Shown here: positions 1-7,196 of the stretch, in pieces
How the letters are laid out: every line of letters starts with the position of its first letter
How positions within the stretch are numbered: position 1 is the stretch's first letter
Source: an uncultured Paraprevotella sp.
GTDB lineage: Bacteria > Bacteroidota > Bacteroidia > Bacteroidales > Bacteroidaceae
Assembly (NCBI GenBank): GCA_944321565.1
Contig: CALULT010000025.1
Location: forward strand, 1 to 40,949
DNA: 40,949 nt
Direction of reading: 5' to 3'
Notes under the pieces: generated by a model
What the model was told of the DNA's origin: nothing
Database searches by the model: none
What the model saw: the letters and a program-made list of their open reading frames with translations, nothing else
Program-made: the position numbers and the translations under genes

Positions 1-1
1 C

Positions 2-67
2 CGCAAGTTCACGCCCGACCAGTTGGTGAACTATCGCCAAGTGGAAGCCGTGGCAGCCGCTGAGTGA
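2..67 (+). CDS. 3' end of an unidentified protein-coding gene
   Basis: The window opens inside an open frame that reads 21 codons (ending ...VEAVAAAE) and stops with TGA at 65-67. The residues are plausible protein sequence (KFTPDQLVNYRQVE), but too little remains to name a family. The other two forward frames read less protein-like. The gene is followed by a hairpin that could end its transcript. Confidence 0.5.
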   Translation, partial: RKFTPDQLVNYRQVEAVAAAE

Positions 68-82
68 TATATATAAATAGGT

Positions 83-130
83 ATAAGGAGGGAATGCGCG
101 GGGCATGAGTTCTGCGTATTCTCTCCTTAT
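83..130 (+). terminator. Candidate terminator hairpin after the upstream partial gene
   Basis: ATAAGGAG at 83-90 pairs perfectly with CTCCTTAT at 123-130. The stem continues inward through imperfect pairs (GGAATGCGC against GCGTATTCT). There is no clear T-tract on either strand, so termination is inferred from the position just after the stop codon. Confidence 0.4.
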
Positions 131-502
131 GAATTGTAGGAGATTTCATGTCTATGAAAGAAATGGCTTGTTCATATTCATGCTATCTCGCGCTTTTCTG
201 CCGCCCTCCCTTCCTTCTTTCATTCTTCTTTCCATTTCTTCTTTTTGGGCTTTGGCTACTTGCTGTGGCGATGGTGTTTTTCCAGTCACGGCATACTTTC
301 AGGCTGTCTTTTCTGCCCTTGTTCGCGGATGGGGGAATGTGGCGTAGTAGAGGTTCCGGTCCTTGAAGAACTGCTGTTTGTCACGTTGCATTTCCACTAG
401 GATTTGTTTTTTCTTTGAACGGATTGGAAAGTGGCGTGTATGCTGTGTTGGCAGCTGTCGGAAGAAAGAACATTCGTAAACCAATTTAAAGAAAAGAAAA
501 AG
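131..502 (+). other. Gene-free leader upstream of the sigma-factor operon
   Basis: I see no convincing gene in this stretch. It is pyrimidine-rich around 180-250. A weak promoter-like pair sits at 377-380 (TTTG) and 398-406 (TAGGATTTG), 17 nt apart and with one extra base in the -7 element. It could drive the operon that starts at 503. The short open frames here have no family features and overlap each other. Confidence 0.35.
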
Positions 503-1675
503 ATGAAGAAATGGATACTGGCGGGAAGCGCATTCGCCTTTGCCGCGTGCCTATGGGCGCAGGAACCGCAAGAGATACGTGGAATCATAGAAGAGTCCCG
601 CGATTCCGTTTGGTATGCCGGACAAGTGAAGGCATGGGACAGAGTGGTGATGCAGGATACGTTGGACGAGAAGGCTTGGCGCAACCTTTTCGAGGCCGCG
701 AAGGGGCTGTCGATGGTGGCTCCCCGTGAGGGCGGGAAGGCCATGCAAGCGGTCTTGGCCCGGATGGAGCAAGCCATCCCCGGGACTTTCACCTATAATA
801 TCTCAGCCTATCGGGTCCAGCAAGGACCGGACAATGCTTTTGCGGAAAAGGCCCTGAAACAGTTGCCTGCCGACATCAGGGACCGGGGCTATGATGCCAT
901 TTTGGGCTACTTGTGGATGATGGGCGATGCGGACGGAGAGGGCGAACGGGCGGACTTGTTCAACGACATTCTCCGACGGCAGTACGAACACGGGAAATAC
1001 CCCTCGTTCATTCTCCGTTACGATTACAACCAACTGCAGGGGATGGACGAAGGCGGTCTCTTTTTCGGGAACGGCGACATGGATTTGTATGGCAAGGTGA
1101 TGCTGCAGCGGGTGCTTGGAGTGGACACGGACAAGGTGCTGGTCGTGCTTCCCATGTTGGGGATGCCTTCTTATCGCAATGCCTTGTGCCGCAAGCTGGG
1201 CATACCTTCTTTCCCGACGCGCAAGGTGACGACGGAGGAAGAGTATGAGAAGGCTTTGTGCGACATGGTGGAGTATCTGATTCGGGAAACGGGACGGCCG
1301 GGATATTTCGCCACTGGCGCACGACGTCCCCTTGAGAACATCGCCGACAAGCTCTACAACGAAGGCTTGGTATATAAATACAGTGAGCGTCCCTACGACA
1401 ACATCGCGGCGGCCAAACGGCATGTGGAGCAGGATTACCATTTCGATTACTTGACCGAACCCGAGTTCAGGAAAGAAACCTGGTGGTCCGGAAGTGAAGG
1501 CTTGCAGCTGAACTACACCGTGATGCTGGCCCATCTGGTGAGGTCGTACCGGGAAAAGGGAGAGGATAAGAAGGCGGAGCGGCTCTACCGCATCCTTCGG
1601 GCTTCCGTGGAGAATGGGCATTTCTCCGAAGAACGGAAAAAGGTATATCTGGATTATCTGGAACGATGGCGATGA
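503..1675 (+). CDS. Secreted hypothetical protein, first gene of a sigma-factor operon
   Basis: A 390-residue protein. I chose the ATG at 503 because it opens a classical signal peptide (MKKWILAGSAFAFAACLWAQ): a short basic start, a hydrophobic core and a cleavage-like end. The longer frame from 431 adds 24 unconvincing residues. FAAC could be a weak lipobox, so a lipoprotein cannot be excluded. The mature part is soluble and largely helical in composition, with Y/L/A-rich stretches late in the protein (LAHLVRSYREKGEDKKAERL) that resemble a TPR helix pair. I do not recognise the family. The gene overlaps the ECF sigma gene by up to 10 bases, so the two are almost certainly co-transcribed. The pair may share a cell-envelope role, but that is inference. 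Confidence 0.75.
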   Translation: MKKWILAGSAFAFAACLWAQEPQEIRGIIEESRDSVWYAGQVKAWDRVVMQDTLDEKAWRNLFEAAKGLSMVAPREGGKAMQAVLARMEQAIPGTFTYNISAYRVQQGPDNAFAEKALKQLPADIRDRGYDAILGYLWMMGDADGEGERADLFNDILRRQYEHGKYPSFILRYDYNQLQGMDEGGLFFGNGDMDLYGKVMLQRVLGVDTDKVLVVLPMLGMPSYRNALCRKLGIPSFPTRKVTTEEEYEKALCDMVEYLIRETGRPGYFATGARRPLENIADKLYNEGLVYKYSERPYDNIAAAKRHVEQDYHFDYLTEPEFRKETWWSGSEGLQLNYTVMLAHLVRSYREKGEDKKAERLYRILRASVENGHFSEERKKVYLDYLERWR

Positions 1676-2253
1676 GGGCTTGGTTTAGGAAAACTTATAA
1701 GCTCCTTCCGGACGAGGGACTGATGATGCGGGTGGGGTGGCACGATGACGAGAAGGCGTTCGACGAGCTCTACCGCCGCCATGCCCGCCGCCTGCAGGGC
1801 TTCTTCTTTCGGATGCTGGGCGGCGATGGGACGCGGGCGGCGGATTTCATGCAGGAGACTTTTCTTCGTGTGTGGGATGCCCGTGGGCGTTACGAGGCGG
1901 GGCGGGGATTCAGCCCTTGGATGTTCACGCTGGCTTATAACCTTTGCCGCAACGAATACCGCCGGCTTGACACGATGTCCGTCGGGGCGGAGTGGGATGA
2001 AGACTGCGGGGCCGGTTACGAGACGCGGGAAGAGTTGCGAATGGACACGGAGGATTTCGACCGTGCTTTGCGGGCCGAATTACAGCGTTTGCCTTTCGGC
2101 CGGCGGGTCTTGTTCGCCCTCCGTTATGAGGAGGAACTCACCGTTCCGCAAGTGGCTGCGGTGCTGGGCGTTCCCGAGGGCACGGTCAAGTCGCGGCTCC
2201 ACTATCTACTTCAACATTTGAGACAAAAATTGAAAGCGTATGAAAGACTTTGA
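1666..2253 (+). CDS. ECF-type RNA polymerase sigma factor (sigma-70 family)
   Basis: A 195-residue extracytoplasmic-function sigma factor that would direct RNA polymerase to a specific promoter set. Region 2 is visible at about residues 25-100 (FDELYRRHARRLQGFFFRML, then DFMQETFLRVWDAR and FSPWMFTLAYNLCRNEYRR). Region 4 is near the C-terminus (RLPFGRRVLFALRY, then LTVPQVAAVLGVPEGTVKSR, the helix-turn-helix). Length is normal for the family. Two starts are possible: ATG 1666, or ATG 1672, which overlaps the previous stop as ATGA. The end overlaps the next gene by 14 bases, so translation of all three genes is probably coupled. The target promoters cannot be read from this window. Confidence 0.93.
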   Translation: MAMRAWFRKTYKLLPDEGLMMRVGWHDDEKAFDELYRRHARRLQGFFFRMLGGDGTRAADFMQETFLRVWDARGRYEAGRGFSPWMFTLAYNLCRNEYRRLDTMSVGAEWDEDCGAGYETREELRMDTEDFDRALRAELQRLPFGRRVLFALRYEEELTVPQVAAVLGVPEGTVKSRLHYLLQHLRQKLKAYERL

Positions 2254-2689
2254 ATCACAAGTGGCCCGTGCGGCCGTGCGTTTGCGCGATGGTGAGAACG
2301 GCAGTCTGTCCGTGAAACCCAATCCGCGCCGTCCACGCCGTTTGTCGTGGGGATGGATTGCCACGCCGGCGGCAGCTGTGGCCGGCATATTCATAGGTGT
2401 GGAAATCGGGCGAATGTCCGGGGCCTCTATGCCTGTCACGGCGCAAGTGTGGGATACGGTTGTGGAGCACCGTGTGGTGTACGACACCGTGACGCTGGTT
2501 CGGCAGGAAGGCGTTGCGGTCGTGCAATCAGGAGTGGGACGGCAGACCCCGTCGCCTTCTCCAGAGTCGGTGCAGCCTGCCGTTCCCGATGTTGCGGAAG
2601 GGGGCGCATTGTCTTCCTCCGATACGCTCGGGAGGTGCATTTTGGACGACGGGGTGGACTATTCCTTGCTTTGCGAGGCCGTGTGGTGA
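2240..2689 (+). CDS. Small single-pass membrane protein, possible anti-sigma companion
   Basis: A 149-residue protein with a basic cytoplasmic N-terminus of about 35 residues (RPRRLSWGW) and one membrane segment at about 38-58 (WIATPAAAVAGIFIGVEIG). A Pro/Ser/Val-rich outer portion of about 90 residues follows. It starts inside the sigma gene (14-base overlap), the usual place for an anti-sigma factor. I do not see a zinc-binding anti-sigma motif (HxxxCxxC), so it would be an unconventional one. The sigma-regulating role is inferred only from position and topology. Confidence 0.7.
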   Translation: MKDFESQVARAAVRLRDGENGSLSVKPNPRRPRRLSWGWIATPAAAVAGIFIGVEIGRMSGASMPVTAQVWDTVVEHRVVYDTVTLVRQEGVAVVQSGVGRQTPSPSPESVQPAVPDVAEGGALSSSDTLGRCILDDGVDYSLLCEAVW

Positions 2690-2696
2690 TGTCAAA

Positions 2697-2808
2697 GTGT
2701 CATCCTGTTTATTTGTCAAAAGCGCGCGAGAATCGCGCGGACGGAGGGAAGGAGGGAGTGGATGAAAATACGCGATTCTCGCGGTGTGGCGTGAATGCAG
2801 GATGACAC
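2697..2808. repeat. Nested double inverted repeat
   Basis: Two perfect inverted repeats are nested. The outer pair is GTGTCATCCTG (2697-2707) and CAGGATGACAC (2798-2808). The inner pair is CGCGAGAATCGCG (2725-2737) and CGCGATTCTCGCG (2771-2783). Arm-to-arm gaps are 17 and 14 nt, so the whole 112-bp unit can fold as one long interrupted hairpin. It lies 8 bp after the stop of the preceding gene. It may be a small non-autonomous element or a transcript-end structure; no T-tract follows. Confidence 0.7.
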
Positions 2809-3112
2809 GGAATCCCGGTTTTCGCTTCCGTCCTGTCGTGGCAGAAAAGGTTTTGAGCGGACAACTTGTGCGGACGTGTCAGCCTGAGGGGGAAACTGCG
2901 GGCAAAAAGTCAGCCGGGTTTTGTAAGCGGAGTGGCTTCATCCAGAAAGAAAAATCGGTTTGAAGCCTCGGTTTCCTTGCTTTTCGGCCTCCTGAATATT
3001 TCTTTGCTGAAAGAAAATTCATTTTGTGCCATCAAAAAAGTGGTGGGATTGGAAGATAATTGTATCATGCGTTTTCCGGTTTCGCTTTCTTTCTTGTGTG
3101 AGTGTGGCCGTG
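2809..3112. other. Gene-free spacer between the sigma operon and the R-M operon
   Basis: About 300 bp lie between the nested inverted repeat and the stop codon of the convergent methylase gene. An 84-codon open frame on + (2866-3120) has no signal peptide, domain or start context and looks accidental. I see nothing else in it. Confidence 0.5.
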
Positions 3113-4681
3113 CTAACTGAAGCTGTTGATTAGCAATTGGTCGATTTCCTTTATGAAAGACAAGTCGTTGTTATGCTTGTTTGACAAGTAGATGTTTCTG
3201 ATTTCGTTTTTGGAATGTTCTTCCAAACTGCCAATGTCCAGCATATGGGATTTGTTCAGGTCGTTTGGCTCGAACTTGTTCAGCCCGTTTCCGTATTCCC
3301 TTCCTGAAGTTGAGAATAGCATTTTGGCCGTGCCGGAAATCAGATAAGCGAACAACAAATCTGCGTCAACTCCAAACAAGTTGCGGTTGACATACACGCA
3401 GTGGAATGTCGTGAGGTTGACTATGGAGGTCTCGTTCCGGATGAATTTCAGTCCGTTCCGGTTGAACACTCCTACCCAGATAGGGGATGGCGGTCGTTTT
3501 TCCATGGCATACCAAGGTTTTCTTTTTGATGTGAGGAACCTTTCGTTGATTTTTTCAGTCTCGCCGAGTTCGATATATGTCATGGTTTCCTTGTCTTGGA
3601 GATTTTGCGGGTTGAAGATATATACGTCTTTCCCGCTCTCCTGAAGCCTGCGGAAATCGTTTTCAGTGAAACACAATCCTGTAATGTCAGTGGAGTGGCA
3701 GATGCAGGGTTGCAGGTTGTCCCGGATGATTCCAAAGCGTTGCATTTTAGGCAGGCTGAATGAAAAATAGTTATTAGCCCCTGTGGCTATTCCCCGCATG
3801 ACCTTGGCATAAGTGCTAAACGGGGTCAAGTTCTTAAATTCAGGTAAAGTAAGGGGGTGGTAATAGTTTCTCCATTTGGTTTCGGCTTGTATGTTTTTGA
3901 TGTCATAGACATAGTCGGCGGTTCTGTTGTTAGGATAAGAAGCTATAATCTGTTCTGCTTTGTCCAGTCCTGCCGCATCTCTAATGTATGTGAATGCAAT
4001 TTCGCCGTTATGGTTGTCGTTGGCACATAGGATGATGGCGGAAGTGGTGAGGGCATCGTCAAATATGTTTTCATTGAAGTCAAATATGATGATGTGGCGG
4101 AGTTTTCCGGAGTTTATGAGATGCTTTTTTATCAGCACTCCGTAGTCGGCATTCATGAACTCGGACGGAACGATATAGGCGCATCGTCCACCTTCTTTGA
4201 GCTGGCTGACGGATTTTAATAAGAAAAGCGCATACAGGTTGGTTTGTAGGTTAAGTCTAAGATTCAGGTGCTTGTTGACTTCGGGGACGGCTTTCCTGTT
4301 GTCATAGTCGTGGAATTTGAAATAGGGCGGATTGCAGATGATGCCGTCATATCTTGTGTCCCATTCGCTGCAGATATAATCTTGCAGGGAAAAATGGAGA
4401 GCTGGGTTGCCTTTAAATACAGTGCGGGCCTGGTCGCCAATTATGTTATCGGTTTCAAAACCCGTGATGCGAATCTGAGGCTTCTCTGAAAGCAATATTC
4501 TTGAGAATATCCCTAACCCGAATGCCGGTTCCAGCACGTCGGACAGCCTTTCGTTGCCCAGCAGCCAGTCCGACATGATGCGGGCGATTCTTGTCGGGGT
4601 GAAGAACTGGGCGTGTCTTTTCCGATGCTCGAGGCTGATGCATTCTGAGTAATGGCGTTCTATGTCGTTCGTGGTGTCCAT
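3113..4681 (-). CDS. Type II N6-adenine DNA methyltransferase (Eco57I/PaeR7I-like)
   Basis: A 522-residue gamma-class amino-methyltransferase that would methylate adenine in the site cut by its partner nuclease. Visible motifs are HAQFFTPTRIARIM (residues 23-36, the motif X-like start), EPAFGLGIFS (51-60, motif I SAM loop), the acidic GFETD (74-78, motif II) and the catalytic NPPY at 117-120 (motif IV). The C-terminal half, with GREYGNGLNKFEPNDL, is the likely target-recognition domain. Its ATG at 4681 shares one base with the TAA of the upstream nuclease gene (TAATG arrangement), implying translational coupling. Base composition is visibly more AT-rich than in the neighbouring genes, suggesting horizontal acquisition. 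Confidence 0.9.
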   Translation of the reverse strand: MDTTNDIERHYSECISLEHRKRHAQFFTPTRIARIMSDWLLGNERLSDVLEPAFGLGIFSRILLSEKPQIRITGFETDNIIGDQARTVFKGNPALHFSLQDYICSEWDTRYDGIICNPPYFKFHDYDNRKAVPEVNKHLNLRLNLQTNLYALFLLKSVSQLKEGGRCAYIVPSEFMNADYGVLIKKHLINSGKLRHIIIFDFNENIFDDALTTSAIILCANDNHNGEIAFTYIRDAAGLDKAEQIIASYPNNRTADYVYDIKNIQAETKWRNYYHPLTLPEFKNLTPFSTYAKVMRGIATGANNYFSFSLPKMQRFGIIRDNLQPCICHSTDITGLCFTENDFRRLQESGKDVYIFNPQNLQDKETMTYIELGETEKINERFLTSKRKPWYAMEKRPPSPIWVGVFNRNGLKFIRNETSIVNLTTFHCVYVNRNLFGVDADLLFAYLISGTAKMLFSTSGREYGNGLNKFEPNDLNKSHMLDIGSLEEHSKNEIRNIYLSNKHNNDLSFIKEIDQLLINSFS

Positions 4682-5781
4682 TAACGTCCTGCATTATCAA
4701 GTTGAAGGATTGTATTTAGGTTCTCAACGTTTAAATATGCCGTTCCGCCTTGGAAAGACACGTAATAGAGCAGCCGTCCGCGCCCCATTTCTCTCCTGAT
4801 GCTATGGTGCTCGGGCTCGTCAACTTTGTACGCGATTTCAAGTCCGGCATTAGAACGTATTTTGATGGTCGTCTTGTTTTGGTTCTTTGTGTCCTGTTCC
4901 ACGGAAAATATGCTCCCCTCGTTATCGCTATTGGCGATGATTCCGAGTATTTGTTCAAAGGAGATTCCATAGACTTTGTCGAAAAACACTTGGAAATAGT
5001 AATGGGGGACATTGAATGTTTCAATCCACTTATAGACGACCTTTATGTCTTCGACTTTCGGGGTGATGGACAGGTAGTCCCGTTTTTGTATTTCCTTGAT
5101 ATGTTTTTTTAGCGTTTTGAGTTTTTCGTTCAGGATTGTTAGTTCGTGGGAAGAATGCCATCCGGGAACCTTGAAGTCTGTTGCATGGATGGTGTCAGGA
5201 TTGATGGCATTGAGTATAGTGATGTACTTTTTACGTGTAGGATGGCATAGCATTGCGGAATATGATGACAAGATTTCGTCTTTGAGTGCCATGGAAAGCG
5301 AGATGTTCCGTTCCGTTCTCTGATTCATGGCTTCTTCATATTTGTCAATGAGAAATGCGCTGGATCTTACTTCTATGCCGGCTATGGCTTTCTTTACATA
5401 ATCGTTGATTTCATCATGGGGTATTTTACTGATGTCCGTGCCTAAATCCGCTCTGTAATCTTTCTTTTTGAAGATTAACAGGTCGGGACGTTTTCCTATG
5501 GTGTCCAGTTCGTTCTGGAATTCCTGGTAGAAGTCATCAAAACCGTCATCTCCGGCTACCAAATCGTCATTTTTCCCATAATGTACGGCCATAAAGTCAT
5601 GGAACGTGCTGTTAATAGCTTCCATGACGAGTTTCTCAGCCCAATCTCCTTGCTCTTTGTTGGTAATAAAGTTGGAAGAAGCTTGGGTGGGTTTGTTTGC
5701 AGGTGTTCTTTCTTGCGAAAAGTCCACCAATTCGATTGGTATGTTTGCGATTAACGTCTTTATTCGCTCTAGATATGTCAT
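4681..5781 (-). CDS. Probable type II restriction endonuclease, partner of the methylase
   Basis: A 366-residue protein encoded directly upstream of, and overlapping, the methylase, so it is most likely the cognate nuclease. PD-(D/E)xK-like elements can be seen: E49 in GDWAEKLV, the RPDLLIF strand (D100), and [10 protein letters not shown] (E137 to R139), where Arg would stand in for the usual Lys. I recall this arrangement from the AccI-type family, and the length would fit, but that assignment is unverified. The gene order is nuclease first, methylase second, with no controller-protein gene between or beside them. Low GC matches the methylase. ATG 5781 gives a short leader behind a strong promoter. 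Confidence 0.75.
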   Translation of the reverse strand: MTYLERIKTLIANIPIELVDFSQERTPANKPTQASSNFITNKEQGDWAEKLVMEAINSTFHDFMAVHYGKNDDLVAGDDGFDDFYQEFQNELDTIGKRPDLLIFKKKDYRADLGTDISKIPHDEINDYVKKAIAGIEVRSSAFLIDKYEEAMNQRTERNISLSMALKDEILSSYSAMLCHPTRKKYITILNAINPDTIHATDFKVPGWHSSHELTILNEKLKTLKKHIKEIQKRDYLSITPKVEDIKVVYKWIETFNVPHYYFQVFFDKVYGISFEQILGIIANSDNEGSIFSVEQDTKNQNKTTIKIRSNAGLEIAYKVDEPEHHSIRREMGRGRLLYYVSFQGGTAYLNVENLNTILQLDNAGR

Positions 5782-5810
5782 ATTCGCATGCTGTTGATGC
5801 TGTGGTTATG

Positions 5811-5842
5811 CAAAGGTAAATAAAAAACGGCACTATTCCTAA
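5811..5842 (-). promoter_or_regulatory. Promoter of the restriction-modification operon
   Basis: On the minus strand TACCTTTG (5818 to 5811) is a perfect Bacteroidetes -7 element. TTAG at 5842-5839 matches three of four bases of the -33 TTTG, with a 20-nt spacer. Transcription would start a few bases further, leaving a leader of about 20-25 nt before ATG 5781. Confidence 0.75.
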
Positions 5843-5862
5843 TCTTGGAGATTTAACAAATG

Positions 5863-5874
5863 ACGAATATTCGT
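5863..5874. promoter_or_regulatory. 12-bp perfect palindrome, operator candidate for the R-M promoter
   Basis: ACGAATATTCGT is a perfect palindrome centred about 25 bp upstream of the -33 box of the R-M promoter. Imperfect ACAAA/TTTGT flanks extend the symmetry. It could bind a dimeric regulator, but no regulator gene is next to it. Confidence 0.4.
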
Positions 5875-5903
5875 TTGTGATTAAATGCATTGTTCCCCAT
5901 AGC

Positions 5904-6068
5904 TGTCTGTCCGGAGGGGGGGGTGCCTCCGGACGGACAAACTTTTTGTTGCGATGGTATAGGCGGTTGAAAGTTTTTTCGGATGCACTTTGCATAATCA
6001 GAGCCTTGAAGAGGCTCTGGCGATGCGTAACACGCAGGTTCGCTTCGCTCACCAGACAGTTACGCATC
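5904..6068. repeat. Cluster of four hairpins
   Basis: Four inverted repeats lie in 165 bp. They are TGTCTGTCCGGAGG (5904-5917) with CCTCCGGACGGACA (5926-5939, one wobble pair, six-G loop); ATGCA (5983-5987) with TGCAT (5991-5995); CAGAGCC (5999-6005) with GGCTCTG (6013-6019); and GATGCGTAAC (6022-6031) with GTTACGCATC (6059-6068). The right arm of the first, plus its flank to about 5957, recurs almost exactly at 32524-32556. No coding sequence is convincing here. Confidence 0.65.
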
Positions 6069-6291
6069 ATTGGACGGTTTTACCGAATTGACAGAATGTC
6101 ATGAAATGCTTTTGAAAACAAACAAATTGTTCCGTTTCGGATGATTTTCGTGACGCGACTTGTGTGCAATCCGGCTCAAATAGCGGATTTTTGTGTGATT
6201 TTTTTGCACAAAGCGGGGCTTCTGTGCAATGTTTTGCCGGAGTCATTCACTTTTTGGAGCAGTCTGACGGGAAATTTCGGGGCCGGAACGC

Positions 6292-6348
6292 GAAATTCCA
6301 AGCCCCGGAATTTCTTTTTCGGGGCTCGGAATTTCTTTTTCGGGGCTC
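6292..6348. repeat. 21-bp tandem repeat with an inverted partner
   Basis: A 21-bp unit beginning GGAATTTCTTTTTCGGGG occurs twice in perfect tandem (6307-6327 and 6328-6348). The preceding GAAATTCCAAGCCCC (6292-6306) is the inverse of GGGGCTCGGAATTTC (6321-6335) with one mismatch. The repeat therefore combines direct and inverted symmetry. Open frames run through it on both strands but are lysine/phenylalanine low-complexity and look accidental. Confidence 0.7.
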
Positions 6349-6748
6349 GGACGAAAAAATCCCGGTACAGAAACTTTTTCGCGGCGGCTCCGGGGGCGTT
6401 TTTCCTTCCCATTGGAACTTTTTCCCGGACACGTTTCCCGTGTCATTTTGTCGGCGGAATCCTCCGACGGGCTTTCCCGCCAACCGGGCTTCTGCGCCGG
6501 GAGTGTCCCGTGTCCCGTCAAAAGGGCAGGCCTGGAGGGATTCCGCGACATTTTGATTCCCGCATGGCGCGTGTGGCTGCGTTCTTTCCGCGCCGTCCCG
6601 GCCCGGCGGCCGGATACGCGAATCTCAGGAGGCGAAAATGAGCAAATTGTCAACGCGCACCCGAAAGTGTCATTCAGTCAATGGAAGGATGTGCGCGGGG
6701 TTCTTTGCTGCTTTTTGCTTCTTTTGCTGAAGGTGTATCAAATTTATT
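6349..6748. other. Gene-free stretch before a decayed phage-type gene
   Basis: GC-rich, low-complexity DNA with overlapping open frames on both strands (the longest 166 codons on +) that share no recognisable domain and mirror each other. I treat these as accidental. A 30-codon frame at 6638-6730 has a Shine-Dalgarno-like AGGAGGCGAAA before its ATG, but Bacteroidetes rarely rely on such sites and the peptide has no features. Confidence 0.4.
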
Positions 6749-7033
6749 TTATGGCAAGAGTTCGCGTAGGGTGTTCATCACGCCCTTGGCGGTGTCCTTG
6801 TAGAGCGAGCGGCGGACATTGGCTATTCAGATAGGCGTATCGTCCTTCTCGGCAATCTTTTTCACTTCGTCTTTCGGGAGCTGCCACAGGTAATTCACCA
6901 CCTCCTTGAACTCGTCCAGCGTGATGCCGTAGGACTTCTTGGCGATGGTGTACAACTTGGGCTTCCGGCCACGGTTGGCGGGCTGGTTGTCCGATGTGAA
7001 TTTATTGCTATATTTTCCTATATTCTTGTTCAT
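6749..7033 (-). pseudogene. Phage/integrative-element small protein broken by a nonsense codon
   Basis: The frame from ATG 7033 reads MNKNIGKYSNKF, then NRGRKPKLYTIAKKSYGITL and LPKDEVKKIAEKDDTPI. It then meets TGA and continues in the same frame as IANVRRSLYKDTAKG and VMNTLRELLP to TAA at 6749-6751, 95 codons in all. The residues after the stop continue the style of the protein, so TGA probably replaced TGG (Trp). The sequence recalls small proteins of Bacteroidetes prophages whose exact role I do not know. It lies in a mobile-element scar near tRNA-His. Readthrough or a sequencing error are alternatives. Confidence 0.6.
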
Positions 7034-7048
7034 TCAACTTGTTTACAA

Positions 7049-7079
7049 CTTGTTTTTCCGGAAAATGTCCGTACCTTTG
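7049..7079 (+). promoter_or_regulatory. Orphan promoter-like site facing no intact gene
   Basis: On the + strand CTTG (7049-7052) and TACCTTTG (7072-7079) are spaced by 19 nt, a good match to the Bacteroidetes consensus. The -33 part lies in a 10-bp direct repeat, CAACTTGTTT at 7035-7044 and 7046-7055. No gene follows on this strand before the convergent pseudogene at 7197, so it is a relic or it drives an unannotated RNA. Confidence 0.4.
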
Positions 7080-7196
7080 CAATGCCAGAAGCACGGGTCG
7101 GGATGCCGATGCTCCCGTTGGACAGCAGTTGTGTGACTGTGCTATCGATAGGTGTGCCGGACTGGCCTTGCACGCATTCTTCATTACGGGTTATGT

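Noticed and set aside
299-484. 61-codon open frame on - upstream of the sigma operon
   Set aside because: No domain, start context or neighbour supports it; it overlaps other accidental frames.
6141-6641. 166-codon open frame on +, with mirrored frames on both strands
   Set aside because: Low-complexity residues dictated by a 21-bp tandem repeat and GC-rich DNA; no recognisable domain.
6638-6730. 30-codon frame with a Shine-Dalgarno-like leader
   Set aside because: Bacteroidetes rarely use such sites and the Cys/Phe-rich peptide has no plausible features.
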